NCBI RefSeq assembly: GCF_026212465.1
Contig: NC_080048.1
Location: 40,886,375 to 40,950,374, forward strand
DNA: 64,000 nt
Origin: Amaranthus tricolor
Lineage: Eukaryota; Streptophyta; Magnoliopsida; Caryophyllales; Amaranthaceae
Direction of reading: 5' to 3'
Positions 23,508 through 37,401 of this stretch are shown here, one piece after another (within the stretch, counting starts at the first letter, position 1; each line of letters begins with the position of its first letter). The notes beneath the pieces are model-generated. The model made no database searches, had not been told where the DNA came from, and worked only from the letters and a program-made list of their open reading frames with translations. A program made the translations under genes and the position numbers.

Positions 23508-26412
23508 ATGATTGGAGCAATGGAAGTAATAGATATAGTGATTATAGGTGGAGGAATTTGTGGCTTAGCTACTGCTCTTGTTCTTCACAGGTTGCTTTCA
23601 CTTGAGTTGTATTTTTTAGTGTATTTGTAGCTTAAATTACCATAGTTCCATAACCCCCATTCCCTTCTATTAAAATGGCTCCTGCAATAAGCGGGGTGAA
23701 ATAAGGAGATCAGATGTACACAATCTTATATCTTTGTTGCGAAAAAGTTGATTTATCTAGTAATACTTGTTTGATTCTTGTCAATTCATTTAACTGTTTG
23801 TTTAATTTCTAGATTTTACTCATTTGATCGATCACCTGGTGTGATTCAACAATTGGTTGATTCTTGTCAATTCATTTCATTGTTTGATTGTATAGTATAT
23901 AGGCACGTTCATTTGGTTTACCTTGGTATTTCATTATAATTAGTGTTTTGATTGATGAAATTTACTACCTTTTTTGTGTAGTATTTAGTCAATCAAAGAA
24001 CTAAAAAAGTTCTGATGCTTTGAAGAAGCTTGATAAGATTGAAAAATTGAATGGTAATGAAAAGTTAAATTTTGTTTCTGAAGAATTTAGTGTTTTACGG
24101 TATGTAGGATACGTATTGAGTGTGTGTTGGAGAGGTCTGATAGATTGTGAGCAACAGAAGCTGCTAGTGGCGTTTTTCCAAATGGCTGGCGTGCTCTTCA
24201 CCAGCTTGGTATCGATTCTACCCTTCGATCAACTGCTATTCAATTTCAAAGGTGACGATTAGATTTCTCTTTTTGAATGTAAGTTAGCTTAGACAACAAT
24301 TGTGATAATATATTATATCTTCCTTTTTACTTCCAAGCTTTTTATTTGTCTGACATCCTTAATCTTACAGGGCAGTTGATGTTTGGGCTGACAAGAATAT
24401 TGTACGAGAAACTCCATTGAGGTAATCGTTATAAATCTGTCATTATGTGATTGATTGGGTCTTACTATGAGGAGGGATGTAATCGAAGGAACAAAGATGC
24501 TACTTTATCTTCTATGATTATGTGATTGATTGGGTCTTACATAAATGCTTGGTTAACGGTAAAGGGTAGAAAGATTCCTAAAATTTTAAAGCATTTTCAC
24601 AGTGATGGAGAGGCTCGTTGCTTAAGACGAAGCGATTTAATTGAAGCCTTAGCCAATGTGTTACCACCGGAGACTATACGTTATGGTTACCAAGTTATGT
24701 CTGTTAATATGGAAAGATCGAGCTCATATTCAGTTCTTCAACTTCACGATGGGAACTCAATCAAGGCTAAGGTAATTCAATTGCCTAATTATAATGCTCT
24801 TATGTGTGCTAGAGATACATAGTTTTATTATTTTGGGTTTGAAATTGCAGTTGGGATTATTATTGTGTTACTCTCACACTAGAAAAGTACTTTATATTCA
24901 AGTGGATTAGCGCCCGAAAATAGAATCGTAACTCTTATTTGTAAGAGTGATTGGGCTCTCATACAACTTTGCTTGAAAACCCATTGTCTTGTTGATTTAC
25001 TCGCAGATTTGCACATTCATTTCTTGCTTCACTCGCAAGAAGTTTAAACGAAGTTCAACAACTTTGCTTCACCCACAAAATTGAATACCCTTTTTTGGTC
25101 TTGATTTTGCAAGGTTTTGTTTGTTTATAGTACAAAATCAATTGCCACATGCGCGTATCTACATGAATTTTCTAGTAATGAATAGGAATACTTCAAAAGT
25201 GATATGAGGTTTTCGTATAAAATTGATATTCCAAGATGTTGATTGTCACTGTGTTTCTTTGAATCATACTATTTTCTCCATGTATGAACTTGTTTAAGTT
25301 AACATAATTTTACACTGGATAATCAGGTGTTAATTGGCTGTGACGGATCAAATTCAGTTATTTCTAATTACATTGGCTTAAAGCCTACACGGTTATTCTC
25401 CCGAAGCGCAGTTAGAGGCCTAACTGTTTATCCAAATGGACTTAAATATGCTCCTGAATTTTTGAGACTAAGAAAGGAAAAGATTTTAATCGGAAGAATT
25501 CCAATTGATGAAAAGACGGTTTACTGGTTTGTTGTTCTTCATTGGAATCAAGGAGGTAAAACACCAACTATTTACTTTTGGATTGTGCTTCAAGTATGAC
25601 TTTGAGGCTTATTTGCTTCGTTGCATTATTCATCACACTCTTAGTTTGTATTTTATTCATAATACATACGTTCTGATTCGTCTCAATATAATTTTTTTAA
25701 ATTAATTTTGCATAATTAGTCCTATGGATAAGGTGAATGAGACACTCCAAAAGAAATGAGGGGACTATATGTTCCAATAGAAAATATGTGTTTCACCGGT
25801 TTGATTGATGTGATACATAATTACATTTGATCTTGTTAACCAATTTGATATAAAAAAGAATTTGATCTGTCTTGAGCAGATGGTGAGATGCAAAAGGATC
25901 CGGCGTCCATAAGACAGAGGACCTTAAGTCTAATAGCTGGTTTCTCGAGGGACATAGTGGATATGATAGAGAAGAGCGACTTAAGCACATTATCATTCAC
26001 ACGATTGAGATATCGTGCCCCATGGAATTTACTTTCTGGAAACTTCCGAAGGGAGAGTATAACAGTAGCGGGGGACGCTTGGCATGTGATGGGTCCTTTC
26101 CTTGGGCAGGGCGGGTCTGCAGCTTTGGAAGATGCAGTTGTTTTGGCTAGATGTTTATCTAAGAAGATATCTGATGCTAATGTGAGGGGGAGTATAATGG
26201 AATTGTCTGGACAGAAGGTTATGGAAGCTTTGGATGAATATTTGAATGAAAGAAGGCGACGAGTATTCCTCTTATCTTTGTTTACATACCTTCGAGGTTT
26301 ACTGTTAGTAGACGATACCTCTTTTCCGTTGAGATTTCTGTGCATCATTATGATCACCGTTTTCTTTCGAGATTCGTTGAAACACATTCAGTATGATTGT
26401 GGTGAACTCTGA
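23508..26412 (+). pseudogene. FAD monooxygenase copy 2, nonsense-disabled
   Basis: Exons equivalent to copy 1: 23520-23590 (an in-frame ATG also at 23508), 24108-24251, 24371-24421, 24603-24771, 25327-25555, 25880-26412. Exon 2 has lost one codon and carries TGA at 24148-24150 where copy 1 has CGA, shortly after ERSDRL. It also changes the conserved ATGAAIG to ATEAASG. All splice borders are kept and exons 4-6 are otherwise open. The 3' half from 24722 on is the same as copy 1. A full-length product is not expected unless the stop is bypassed. Confidence 0.88.
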
Positions 26413-29050
26413 GTTGGTGAGTCTTGTTTTCTTGAAGCCGTGTAATTTTGGTGTAGTCAGAATTGAAGTTTCTGAATTTCATGTTGGATGTACGTTCTTT
26501 TGAGAAAACCATAGTGCAAAATTTTGTTAACAGTCATGATCGTGATAGCGAAATGGTGATATGCGGTAATGAAATTTATGCGGTAATTATAACTACGATA
26601 TGTGGTAACGGTGATAGCGAAATGGTGAAAGGGACGAAAAAAACAAAAACATTATTGTTCGCAGTTGGTAACTGTGAACAAACATGATTTCCACTTTTCC
26701 GTCCCTTCAAACGTTATGACATTGTCTTTTTTTTGTTCGCAGTTACTTATTGCGAACAAACAATTTTGACAATTTTTGACCATTTTTTTGTTCGCAGTTA
26801 ATAAATGCGAACATACCTAACCTTAGGATCGGACATAAAAACGTATATTTTTAGAATTAAGTTTACCCGAAACTATATTTTTTATTTTTTTACAACCTTA
26901 CTCAAAAAAGAATGGGATTGTTGTAGAATTAGGATAAAAACCCTAAAAGAAGGGGAAATAACTCTGGTAACAAATGTGAATTTAGATGATATTTCTGGAA
27001 GATATCCAGTTAATCAAAAATCCACTAATGAGATATTTTAGAAAATTTGAAATCAATAAGTGAAAAAATAAAAAAAATTAACAAAATAATCTAAGTTTCA
27101 AACTTATTTCAAAAGTAAGCGTGAACTTCCTAAATCTGAGGTTTGGGGACTAACTGCGAACAGGTCAAAAAAGACAAAATAGCTGTTTGCAGTTACTAAC
27201 TGCGAACAGCATGCTGCACAAAAACAAGTCAAAATAACTGTTCGTAGTAAATAACTGTGAACAACTATTTTGTCTTTCTTGACCTGTTTGCAGTTAGTAA
27301 TTGCGAACAGCCTCAAACCTCAGGTTTAAGAATTTCACGCTTAATTTTGGAATAAATTTGAAACTTAAATTATTTTGTTAATGTTTTTTATTTTTTCGCT
27401 TATTGAATTCAAAATTTCGATATCTTACCGCCAAAACATCACCCCGATTCCCCGACACAACAAAGCAACTATAAGAAGTATAAACCCACCCTGCCGGCTG
27501 ACCTATTCTATAGTCTCTATAAATGGGCATATCTCTTCTCTGTGAATGGTGTTGATCCATTGCTCCGATTCCGTCGTCATTCCTGACACTCCGGCAGCGT
27601 CAATGAGACGTCACATTTGAGGCGATTACTCAAGCCGCCGGAGATAAAACGCAGACTTTTTCATTATACAACTATGGCGTTTTTTCGGCTCTTCGCGCTC
27701 ATCTCTCAACTCTCACCTTCGCCTTCCTTGCCTTATTTTGCCGTTTTCCTCCGTCGTTCCTCTCAGGTTTTTATTTCTGCGAATTCTCGTTACCTTTTTG
27801 AATGATTGAATGATTTTAAAGCTGTTGAATTTTTATTCTCTCAATTTCAATGTAACTTGCTATGTGTTCGTCATTTTTACATAATTTTAAATAAGTAATG
27901 CTTGTCTTGGTTCGCAATTTCTGGAAACTTAATTTAATGTGACTAGGAGTACTGAAATCTGTTCATTTTTGCTGTTGTTACTGCGATTTTAGATTATGAA
28001 TTACAATTTGTGTATTTTGCTTTGCCTTTGAGGGTGACATTTGTTCCACATCAGCGCATTGTAATGATTTTTGTTATATATGTTTTATACACTTGAAGAG
28101 AGAACAAGCACTAAACAAAATAAAGATGTAACAAGAATGAACAACCTATTACAACAACTAGGATAAAAACTTATGATAAACAATCTACACAACCTTGTAA
28201 AATTGATAAAATCCTGAAGATCATTTAGCTATTAAGTCTTCAAAAACTCGATACCAAATCGAGATGCATATATATATATATATATTTTCCTGGTAGCGTT
28301 ATTTCGTCCACAACGGTGTTTGGCTTGGTTAACAAATGTTGAGATGCAAGAAAAAAAAGGAATTAATACATTCCGTATGTTATGACAGAATCGAACCGTA
28401 TTATAATTCATAATGGTGAATGATGATTGATAGGAAAAGTATTTAACGACTGGGTTAACATTCTCAAACAAGGATAATTTTGATTTAGTAAATCTTCAAC
28501 GCTTGTCTCTGCATTTCCTCCTGTTTAAATTTCCATTTTCATTATATTTTCATGCCCTTTTCTCAAAGATTTAACCTATATTTGTTATGCAATGTTTAGT
28601 TAATTTTATTATCTACTGTTTCTTTTTCCCATGTTTGTTTAGTAATTAGTTCTTAAATTATTCTGAAGTAAACGGATAAGCATACATAAAATGGCCAGAT
28701 TCTTTATTAATTCATCAAAAAGCCTAAATCTTTAGTCATTTCTTCGAAAAACTTATCCCATCTATATATATTTATCTATTTGGCCATCTGGGTCAGAGAA
28801 TGGGTTTGTTGATTGATGAAGATGCTGGGCAAAATAGATAATGGTAATGTTGATTACATCATGGGTGACATTTTTTTATGGTACTTTTTAAAACATCTGG
28901 GTATTTGAATATTGCAGATATTAGCTAGTTGGGAGTATTAATTATAAGCCACATTTTTAGTGTATTTTTTATGGTACTTCATGATTTACCCAGATATCAT
29001 AGGGTCGTATAACTTGTAAGAAGAGAGAAAAAGAAAGAAAGAGAGAAGAG
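26413..29050. other. Spacer 2 (copy of spacer 1)
   Basis: Same content as spacer 1 at +5541 (+5543 after the AT run): palindromes, a foldback element and the first-exon-like segment (ATG at 27674). The (AT)n run near 28268-28285 is one TA unit longer. Confidence 0.85.
27041..27419. mobile_element. Foldback MITE with internal palindromes (spacer 2)
   Basis: Exact copy of the element at 21500-21878, carried along by the tandem duplication and not by a new insertion (same flanks). Confidence 0.85.
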
Positions 29051-31955
29051 ATGATTGGAGCAATGGAAGTAATAGATATAGTGATTATAGGTGGAGGAAT
29101 TTGTGGCTTAGCTACTGCTCTTGTTCTTCACAGGTTGCTTTCACTTGAGTTGTATTTTTTAGTGTATTTGTAGCTTAAATTACCATAGTTCCATAACCCC
29201 CATTCCCTTCTATTAAAATGGCTCCTGCAATAAGCGGGGTGAAATAAGGAGATCAGATGTACACAATCTTATATCTTTGTTGCGAAAAAGTTGATTTATC
29301 TAGTAATACTTGTTTGATTCTTGTCAATTCATTTAACTGTTTGTTTAATTTCTAGATTTTACTCATTTGATCGATCACCTGGTGTGATTCAACAATTGGT
29401 TGATTCTTGTCAATTCATTTCATTGTTTGATTGTATAGTATATAGGCACGTTCATTTGGTTTACCTTGGTATTTCATTATAATTAGTGTTTTGATTGATG
29501 AAATTTACTACCTTTTTTGTGTAGTATTTAGTCAATCAAAGAACTAAAAAAGTTCTGATGCTTTGAAGAAGCTTGATAAGATTGAAAAATTGAATGGTAA
29601 TGAAAAGTTAAATTTTGTTTCTGAAGAATTTAGTGTTTTACGGTATGTAGGATACGTATTGAGTGTGTGTTGGAGAGGTCTGATAGATTGTGAGCAACAG
29701 AAGCTGCTAGTGGCGTTTTTCCAAATGGCTGGCGTGCTCTTCACCAGCTTGGTATCGATTCTACCCTTCGATCAACTGCTATTCAATTTCAAAGGTGACG
29801 ATTAGATTTCTCTTTTTGAATGTAAGTTAGCTTAGACAACAATTGTGATAATATATTATATCTTCCTTTTTACTTCCAAGCTTTTTATTTGTCTGACATC
29901 CTTAATCTTACAGGGCAGTTGATGTTTGGGCTGACAAGAATATTGTACGAGAAACTCCATTGAGGTAATCGTTATAAATCTGTCATTATGTGATTGATTG
30001 GGTCTTACTATGAGGAGGGATGTAATCGAAGGAACAAAGATGCTACTTTATCTTCTATGATTATGTGATTGATTGGGTCTTACATAAATGCTTGGTTAAC
30101 GGTAAAGGGTAGAAAGATTCCTAAAATTTTAAAGCATTTTCACAGTGATGGAGAGGCTCGTTGCTTAAGACGAAGCGATTTAATTGAAGCCTTAGCCAAT
30201 GTGTTACCACCGGAGACTATACGTTATGGTTACCAAGTTATGTCTGTTAATATGGAAAGATCGAGCTCATATTCAGTTCTTCAACTTCACGATGGGAACT
30301 CAATCAAGGCTAAGGTAATTCAATTGCCTAATTATAATGCTCTTATGTGTGCTAGAGATACATAGTTTTATTATTTTGGGTTTGAAATTGCAGTTGGGAT
30401 TATTATTGTGTTACTCTCACACTAGAAAAGTACTTTATATTCAAGTGGATTAGCGCCCGAAAATAGAATCGTAACTCTTATTTGTAAGAGTGATTGGGCT
30501 CTCATACAACTTTGCTTGAAAACCCATTGTCTTGTTGATTTACTCGCAGATTTGCACATTCATTTCTTGCTTCACTCGCAAGAAGTTTAAACGAAGTTCA
30601 ACAACTTTGCTTCACCCACAAAATTGAATACCCTTTTTTGGTCTTGATTTTGCAAGGTTTTGTTTGTTTATAGTACAAAATCAATTGCCACATGCGCGTA
30701 TCTACATGAATTTTCTAGTAATGAATAGGAATACTTCAAAAGTGATATGAGGTTTTCGTATAAAATTGATATTCCAAGATGTTGATTGTCACTGTGTTTC
30801 TTTGAATCATACTATTTTCTCCATGTATGAACTTGTTTAAGTTAACATAATTTTACACTGGATAATCAGGTGTTAATTGGCTGTGACGGATCAAATTCAG
30901 TTATTTCTAATTACATTGGCTTAAAGCCTACACGGTTATTCTCCCGAAGCGCAGTTAGAGGCCTAACTGTTTATCCAAATGGACTTAAATATGCTCCTGA
31001 ATTTTTGAGACTAAGAAAGGAAAAGATTTTAATCGGAAGAATTCCAATTGATGAAAAGACGGTTTACTGGTTTGTTGTTCTTCATTGGAATCAAGGAGGT
31101 AAAACACCAACTATTTACTTTTGGATTGTGCTTCAAGTATGACTTTGAGGCTTATTTGCTTCGTTGCATTATTCATCACACTCTTAGTTTGTATTTTATT
31201 CATAATACATACGTTCTGATTCGTCTCAATATAATTTTTTTAAATTAATTTTGCATAATTAGTCCTATGGATAAGGTGAATGAGACACTCCAAAAGAAAT
31301 GAGGGGACTATATGTTCCAATAGAAAATATGTGTTTCACCGGTTTGATTGATGTGATACATAATTACATTTGATCTTGTTAACCAATTTGATATAAAAAA
31401 GAATTTGATCTGTCTTGAGCAGATGGTGAGATGCAAAAGGATCCGGCGTCCATAAGACAGAGGACCTTAAGTCTAATAGCTGGTTTCTCGAGGGACATAG
31501 TGGATATGATAGAGAAGAGCGACTTAAGCACATTATCATTCACACGATTGAGATATCGTGCCCCATGGAATTTACTTTCTGGAAACTTCCGAAGGGAGAG
31601 TATAACAGTAGCGGGGGACGCTTGGCATGTGATGGGTCCTTTCCTTGGGCAGGGCGGGTCTGCAGCTTTGGAAGATGCAGTTGTTTTGGCTAGATGTTTA
31701 TCTAAGAAGATATCTGATGCTAATGTGAGGGGGAGTATAATGGAATTGTCTGGACAGAAGGTTATGGAAGCTTTGGATGAATATTTGAATGAAAGAAGGC
31801 GACGAGTATTCCTCTTATCTTTGTTTACATACCTTCGAGGTTTACTGTTAGTAGACGATACCTCTTTTCCGTTGAGATTTCTGTGCATCATTATGATCAC
31901 CGTTTTCTTTCGAGATTCGTTGAAACACATTCAGTATGATTGTGGTGAACTCTGA
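29051..31955 (+). pseudogene. FAD monooxygenase copy 3, nonsense-disabled
   Basis: Exons: 29063-29133, 29651-29794, 29914-29964, 30146-30314, 30870-31098, 31423-31955. The sequence is the same as copy 2, including the TGA (29691-29693), the ATEAASG change and the intron 4 variant catAG. Copies 2 and 3 are therefore the most recent duplicate pair. Confidence 0.88.
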
Positions 31956-34593
31956 GTTGGTGAGTCTTGTTTTCTTGAAGCCGTGTAATTTTGGTGTAGT
32001 CAGAATTGAAGTTTCTGAATTTCATGTTGGATGTACGTTCTTTTGAGAAAACCATAGTGCAAAATTTTGTTAACAGTCATGATCGTGATAGCGAAATGGT
32101 GATATGCGGTAATGAAATTTATGCGGTAATTATAACTACGATATGTGGTAACGGTGATAGCGAAATGGTGAAAGGGACGAAAAAAACAAAAACATTATTG
32201 TTCGCAGTTGGTAACTGTGAACAAACATGATTTCCACTTTTCCGTCCCTTCAAACGTTATGACATTGTCTTTTTTTTGTTCGCAGTTACTTATTGCGAAC
32301 AAACAATTTTGACAATTTTTGACCATTTTTTTGTTCGCAGTTAATAAATGCGAACATACCTAACCTTAGGATCGGACATAAAAACGTATATTTTTAGAAT
32401 TAAGTTTACCCGAAACTATATTTTTTATTTTTTTACAACCTTACTCAAAAAAGAATGGGATTGTTGTAGAATTAGGATAAAAACCCTAAAAGAAGGGGAA
32501 ATAACTCTGGTAACAAATGTGAATTTAGATGATATTTCTGGAAGATATCCAGTTAATCAAAAATCCACTAATGAGATATTTTAGAAAATTTGAAATCAAT
32601 AAGTGAAAAAATAAAAAAAATTAACAAAATAATCTAAGTTTCAAACTTATTTCAAAAGTAAGCGTGAACTTCCTAAATCTGAGGTTTGGGGACTAACTGC
32701 GAACAGGTCAAAAAAGACAAAATAGCTGTTTGCAGTTACTAACTGCGAACAGCATGCTGCACAAAAACAAGTCAAAATAACTGTTCGTAGTAAATAACTG
32801 TGAACAACTATTTTGTCTTTCTTGACCTGTTTGCAGTTAGTAATTGCGAACAGCCTCAAACCTCAGGTTTAAGAATTTCACGCTTAATTTTGGAATAAAT
32901 TTGAAACTTAAATTATTTTGTTAATGTTTTTTATTTTTTCGCTTATTGAATTCAAAATTTCGATATCTTACCGCCAAAACATCACCCCGATTCCCCGACA
33001 CAACAAAGCAACTATAAGAAGTATAAACCCACCCTGCCGGCTGACCTATTCTATAGTCTCTATAAATGGGCATATCTCTTCTCTGTGAATGGTGTTGATC
33101 CATTGCTCCGATTCCGTCGTCATTCCTGACACTCCGGCAGCGTCAATGAGACGTCACATTTGAGGCGATTACTCAAGCCGCCGGAGATAAAACGCAGACT
33201 TTTTCATTATACAACTATGGCGTTTTTTCGGCTCTTCGCGCTCATCTCTCAACTCTCACCTTCGCCTTCCTTGCCTTATTTTGCCGTTTTCCTCCGTCGT
33301 TCCTCTCAGGTTTTTATTTCTGCGAATTCTCGTTACCTTTTTGAATGATTGAATGATTTTAAAGCTGTTGAATTTTTATTCTCTCAATTTCAATGTAACT
33401 TGCTATGTGTTCGTCATTTTTACATAATTTTAAATAAGTAATGCTTGTCTTGGTTCGCAATTTCTGGAAACTTAATTTAATGTGACTAGGAGTACTGAAA
33501 TCTGTTCATTTTTGCTGTTGTTACTGCGATTTTAGATTATGAATTACAATTTGTGTATTTTGCTTTGCCTTTGAGGGTGACATTTGTTCCACATCAGCGC
33601 ATTGTAATGATTTTTGTTATATATGTTTTATACACTTGAAGAGAGAACAAGCACTAAACAAAATAAAGATGTAACAAGAATGAACAACCTATTACAACAA
33701 CTAGGATAAAAACTTATGATAAACAATCTACACAACCTTGTAAAATTGATAAAATCCTGAAGATCATTTAGCTATTAAGTCTTCAAAAACTCGATACCAA
33801 ATCGAGATGCATATATATATATATATATTTTCCTGGTAGCGTTATTTCGTCCACAACGGTGTTTGGCTTGGTTAACAAATGTTGAGATGCAAGAAAAAAA
33901 AGGAATTAATACATTCCGTATGTTATGACAGAATCGAACCGTATTATAATTCATAATGGTGAATGATGATTGATAGGAAAAGTATTTAACGACTGGGTTA
34001 ACATTCTCAAACAAGGATAATTTTGATTTAGTAAATCTTCAACGCTTGTCTCTGCATTTCCTCCTGTTTAAATTTCCATTTTCATTATATTTTCATGCCC
34101 TTTTCTCAAAGATTTAACCTATATTTGTTATGCAATGTTTAGTTAATTTTATTATCTACTGTTTCTTTTTCCCATGTTTGTTTAGTAATTAGTTCTTAAA
34201 TTATTCTGAAGTAAACGGATAAGCATACATAAAATGGCCAGATTCTTTATTAATTCATCAAAAAGCCTAAATCTTTAGTCATTTCTTCGAAAAACTTATC
34301 CCATCTATATATATTTATCTATTTGGCCATCTGGGTCAGAGAATGGGTTTGTTGATTGATGAAGATGCTGGGCAAAATAGATAATGGTAATGTTGATTAC
34401 ATCATGGGTGACATTTTTTTATGGTACTTTTTAAAACATCTGGGTATTTGAATATTGCAGATATTAGCTAGTTGGGAGTATTAATTATAAGCCACATTTT
34501 TAGTGTATTTTTTATGGTACTTCATGATTTACCCAGATATCATAGGGTCGTATAACTTGTAAGAAGAGAGAAAAAGAAAGAAAGAGAGAAGAG
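31956..34593. other. Spacer 3 (copy of spacer 1)
   Basis: Same content again at +11084: palindromes, a foldback element at 32584-32962 and the first-exon-like segment with ATG at 33217. Confidence 0.85.
32584..32962. mobile_element. Foldback MITE with internal palindromes (spacer 3)
   Basis: Exact copy of the element at 21500-21878 with the same flanks. Confidence 0.85.
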
Positions 34594-37396
34594 ATGATTG
34601 GAGCAATGGAAGTAATAGATATAGTGATTATAGGTGGAGGAATTTGTGGCTTAGCTACTGCTCTTGTTCTTCACAGGTTGCTTTCACTTGAGTTGTATTT
34701 TTTAGTGTATTTGTAGCTTAAATTACCATAGTTCCATAACCCCCATTCCCTTCTATTAAAATGGCTCCTGCAATAAGCGGGGTGAAATAAGGAGATCAGA
34801 TGTACACAATCTTATATCTTTGTTGCGAAAAAGTTGATTTATCTAGTAATACTTGTTTGATTCTTGTCAATTCATTTAACTGTTTGTTTAATTTCTAGAT
34901 TTTACTCATTTGATCGATCACCTGGTGTGATTCAACAATTGGTTGATTCTTGTCAATTCATTTCATTGTTTGATTGTATAGTATATAGGCACGTTCATTT
35001 GGTTTACCTTGGTATTTCATTATAATTAGTGTTTTGATTGATGAAATTTACTACCTTTTTTGTGTAGTATTTAGTCAATCAAAGAACTAAAAAAGTTCTG
35101 ATGCTTTGAAGAAGCTTGATAAGATTGAAAAATTGAATGGTAATGAAAAGTTAAATTTTGTTTCTGAAGAATTTAGTGTTTTACGGTATGTAGGATACGT
35201 ATTGAGTGTGTGTTGGAGAGGTCTGATAGATTGTGAGCAACAGAAGCTGCTAGTGGCGTTTTTCCAAATGGCTGGCGTGCTCTTCACCAGCTTGGTATCG
35301 ATTCTACCCTTCGATCAACTGCTATTCAATTTCAAAGGTGACGATTAGATTTCTCTTTTTGAATGTAAGTTAGCTTAGACAACAATTGTGATAATATATT
35401 ATATCTTCCTTTTTACTTCCAAGCTTTTTATTTGTCTGACATCCTTAATCTTACAGGGCAGTTGATGTTTGGGCTGACAAGAATATTGTACGAGAAACTC
35501 CATTGAGGTAATCGTTATAAATCTGTCATTATGTGATTGATTGGGTCTTACTATGAGGAGGGATGTAATCGAAGGAACAAAGATGCTACTTTATCTTCTA
35601 TGATTATGTGATTGATTGGGTCTTACATAAATGCTTGGTTAACGGTAAAGGGTAGAAAGATTCCTAAAATTTTAAAGCATTTTCACAGTGATGGAGAGGC
35701 TCGTTGCTTAAGACGAAGCGATTTAATTGAAGCCTTAGCCAATGTGTTACCACCGGAGACTATACGTTATGGTTACCAAGTTATGTCTGTTAATATGGAA
35801 AGATCGAGCTCATATTCAGTTCTTCAACTTCACGATGGGAACTCAATCAAGGCTAAGGTAATTCAATTGCCTAATTATAATGCTCTTATGTGTGCTAGAG
35901 ATACATAATTTTATTATTTTGGGTTTGAAATTGCAGTTGGGATTATTATTGTGTTACTCTCACACTAGAAAAGTACTTTATATTCAAGTGGATTAGCGCC
36001 CGAAAATAGAATCGTAACTCTTATTTGTAAGAGTGATTGGGCTCTCATACAACTTTGCTTGAAAACCCATTGTCTTGTTGATTTACTCGCAGATTTGCAC
36101 ATTCATTTCTTGCTTCACTCGCAAGAAGTTTAAACGAAGTTCAACAACTTTGCTTCACCCACAAAATTGAATACCCTTTTTTGGTCTTGATTTTGCAAGG
36201 TTTTGTTTGTTTATAGTACAAAATCAATTGCCACATGCGCGTATCTACATGAATTTTCTAGTAATGAATAGGAATACTTCAAAAGTGATATGAGGTTTTC
36301 GTATAAAATTGATATTCCAAGATGTTGATTGTCACTGTGTTTCTTTGAATCATACTATTTTCTCCATGTATGAACTTGTTTAAGTTAACATAATTTTACA
36401 CTGGATAATCAGGTGTTAATTGGCTGTGACGGATCAAATTCAGTTATTTCTAATTACATTGGCTTAAAGCCTACACGGTTATTCTCCCGAAGCGCAGTTA
36501 GAGGCCTAACTGTTTATCCAAATGGACTTAAATATGCTCCTGAATTTTTGAGACTAAGAAAGGAAAAGATTTTAATCGGAAGAATTCCAATTGATGAAAA
36601 GACGGTTTACTGGTTTGTTGTTCTTCATTGGAATCAAGGAGGTAAAACACCAACTATTTACTTTTGGATTGTGCTTCAAGTATGACTTTGAGGCTTATTT
36701 GCTTCGTTGCATTATTCATCACACTCTTAGTTTGTATTTTATTCATAATACATACGTTCTGATTCGTCTCAATATAATTTTTTTAAATTAATTTTGCATA
36801 ATTAGTCCTATGGATAAGGTGAATGAGACACTCCAAAAGAAATGAGGGGACTATATGTTCCAATAGAAAATATGTGTTTCACCGGTTTGATTGATGTGAT
36901 ACATAATTACATTTGATCTTGTTAACCAATTTGATATAAAAAAGAATTTGATCTGTCTTGAGCAGATGGTGAGATGCAAAAGGATCCGGCGTCCATAAGA
37001 CAGAGGACCTTAAGTCTAATAGCTGGTTTCTCGAGGGACATAGTGGATATGATAGAGAAGAGCGACTTAAGCACATTATCATTCACACGATTGAGATATC
37101 GTGCCCCATGGAATTTACTTTCTGGAAACTTCCGAAGGGAGAGTATAACAGTAGCGGGGGACGCTTGGCATGTGATGGGTCCTTTCCTTGGGCAGGGCGG
37201 GTCTGCAGCTTTGGAAGATGCAGTTGTTTTGGCTAGATGTTTATCTAAGAAGATATCTGATGCTAATGTGAGGGGGAGTATAATGGAATTGTCTGGACAG
37301 AAGGTTATGGAAGCTCTGGATGAATATTTGAATGAAAGAAGGCGGCGAGTATTCCTCTTATCTTATCTAAGAAGATATCTTTTTGGAAGTGTTTAA
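34594..37396 (+). pseudogene. FAD monooxygenase copy 4, nonsense-disabled and 3'-truncated
   Basis: Exons: 34606-34676, 35194-35337, 35457-35507, 35689-35857, 36413-36641, 36966-37396. It shares the TGA of copies 2 and 3 (35234-35236). Its 3' end differs: two substitutions near 37316-37345, then after VFLLS the sequence changes to ttatctaagaagatatct, which repeats a stretch about 120 bp upstream in the same exon. The stop at 37394-37396 lies in the target duplication of a foldback element. About 34 C-terminal residues of copy 1 are missing. This is the old 3' end of the second paralogue. Confidence 0.87.
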
Positions 37397-37401
37397 ATTC
37401 A

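Larger units (their letters stand above)
19181..37316. repeat. Tandem array of 5.54-kb units, near-identical
   Basis: Units: 19181-24721 (5541 bp), 24722-30264 (5543), 30265-35807 (5543) and a partial fourth to about 37316. By eye they differ only in the length of one (AT)n run (one TA unit, near 22725) and one base in intron 4 (catAa in copies 1 and 4, catAG in copies 2 and 3). Before 19181, copy 1 differs from the others at scattered sites. Confidence 0.93.

Noticed and set aside
24100..24251. A frameshift in exon 2 of monooxygenase copies 2-4
   Set aside because: Codon-by-codon comparison with copy 1 shows a 3-bp in-frame loss plus a single nonsense codon, with no shift of frame.
21491..33100. 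Repeated palindromes in the spacers as a CRISPR-like array
   Set aside because: Plant nuclear context, variable spacing and paired inverted arms; they belong to foldback transposons.
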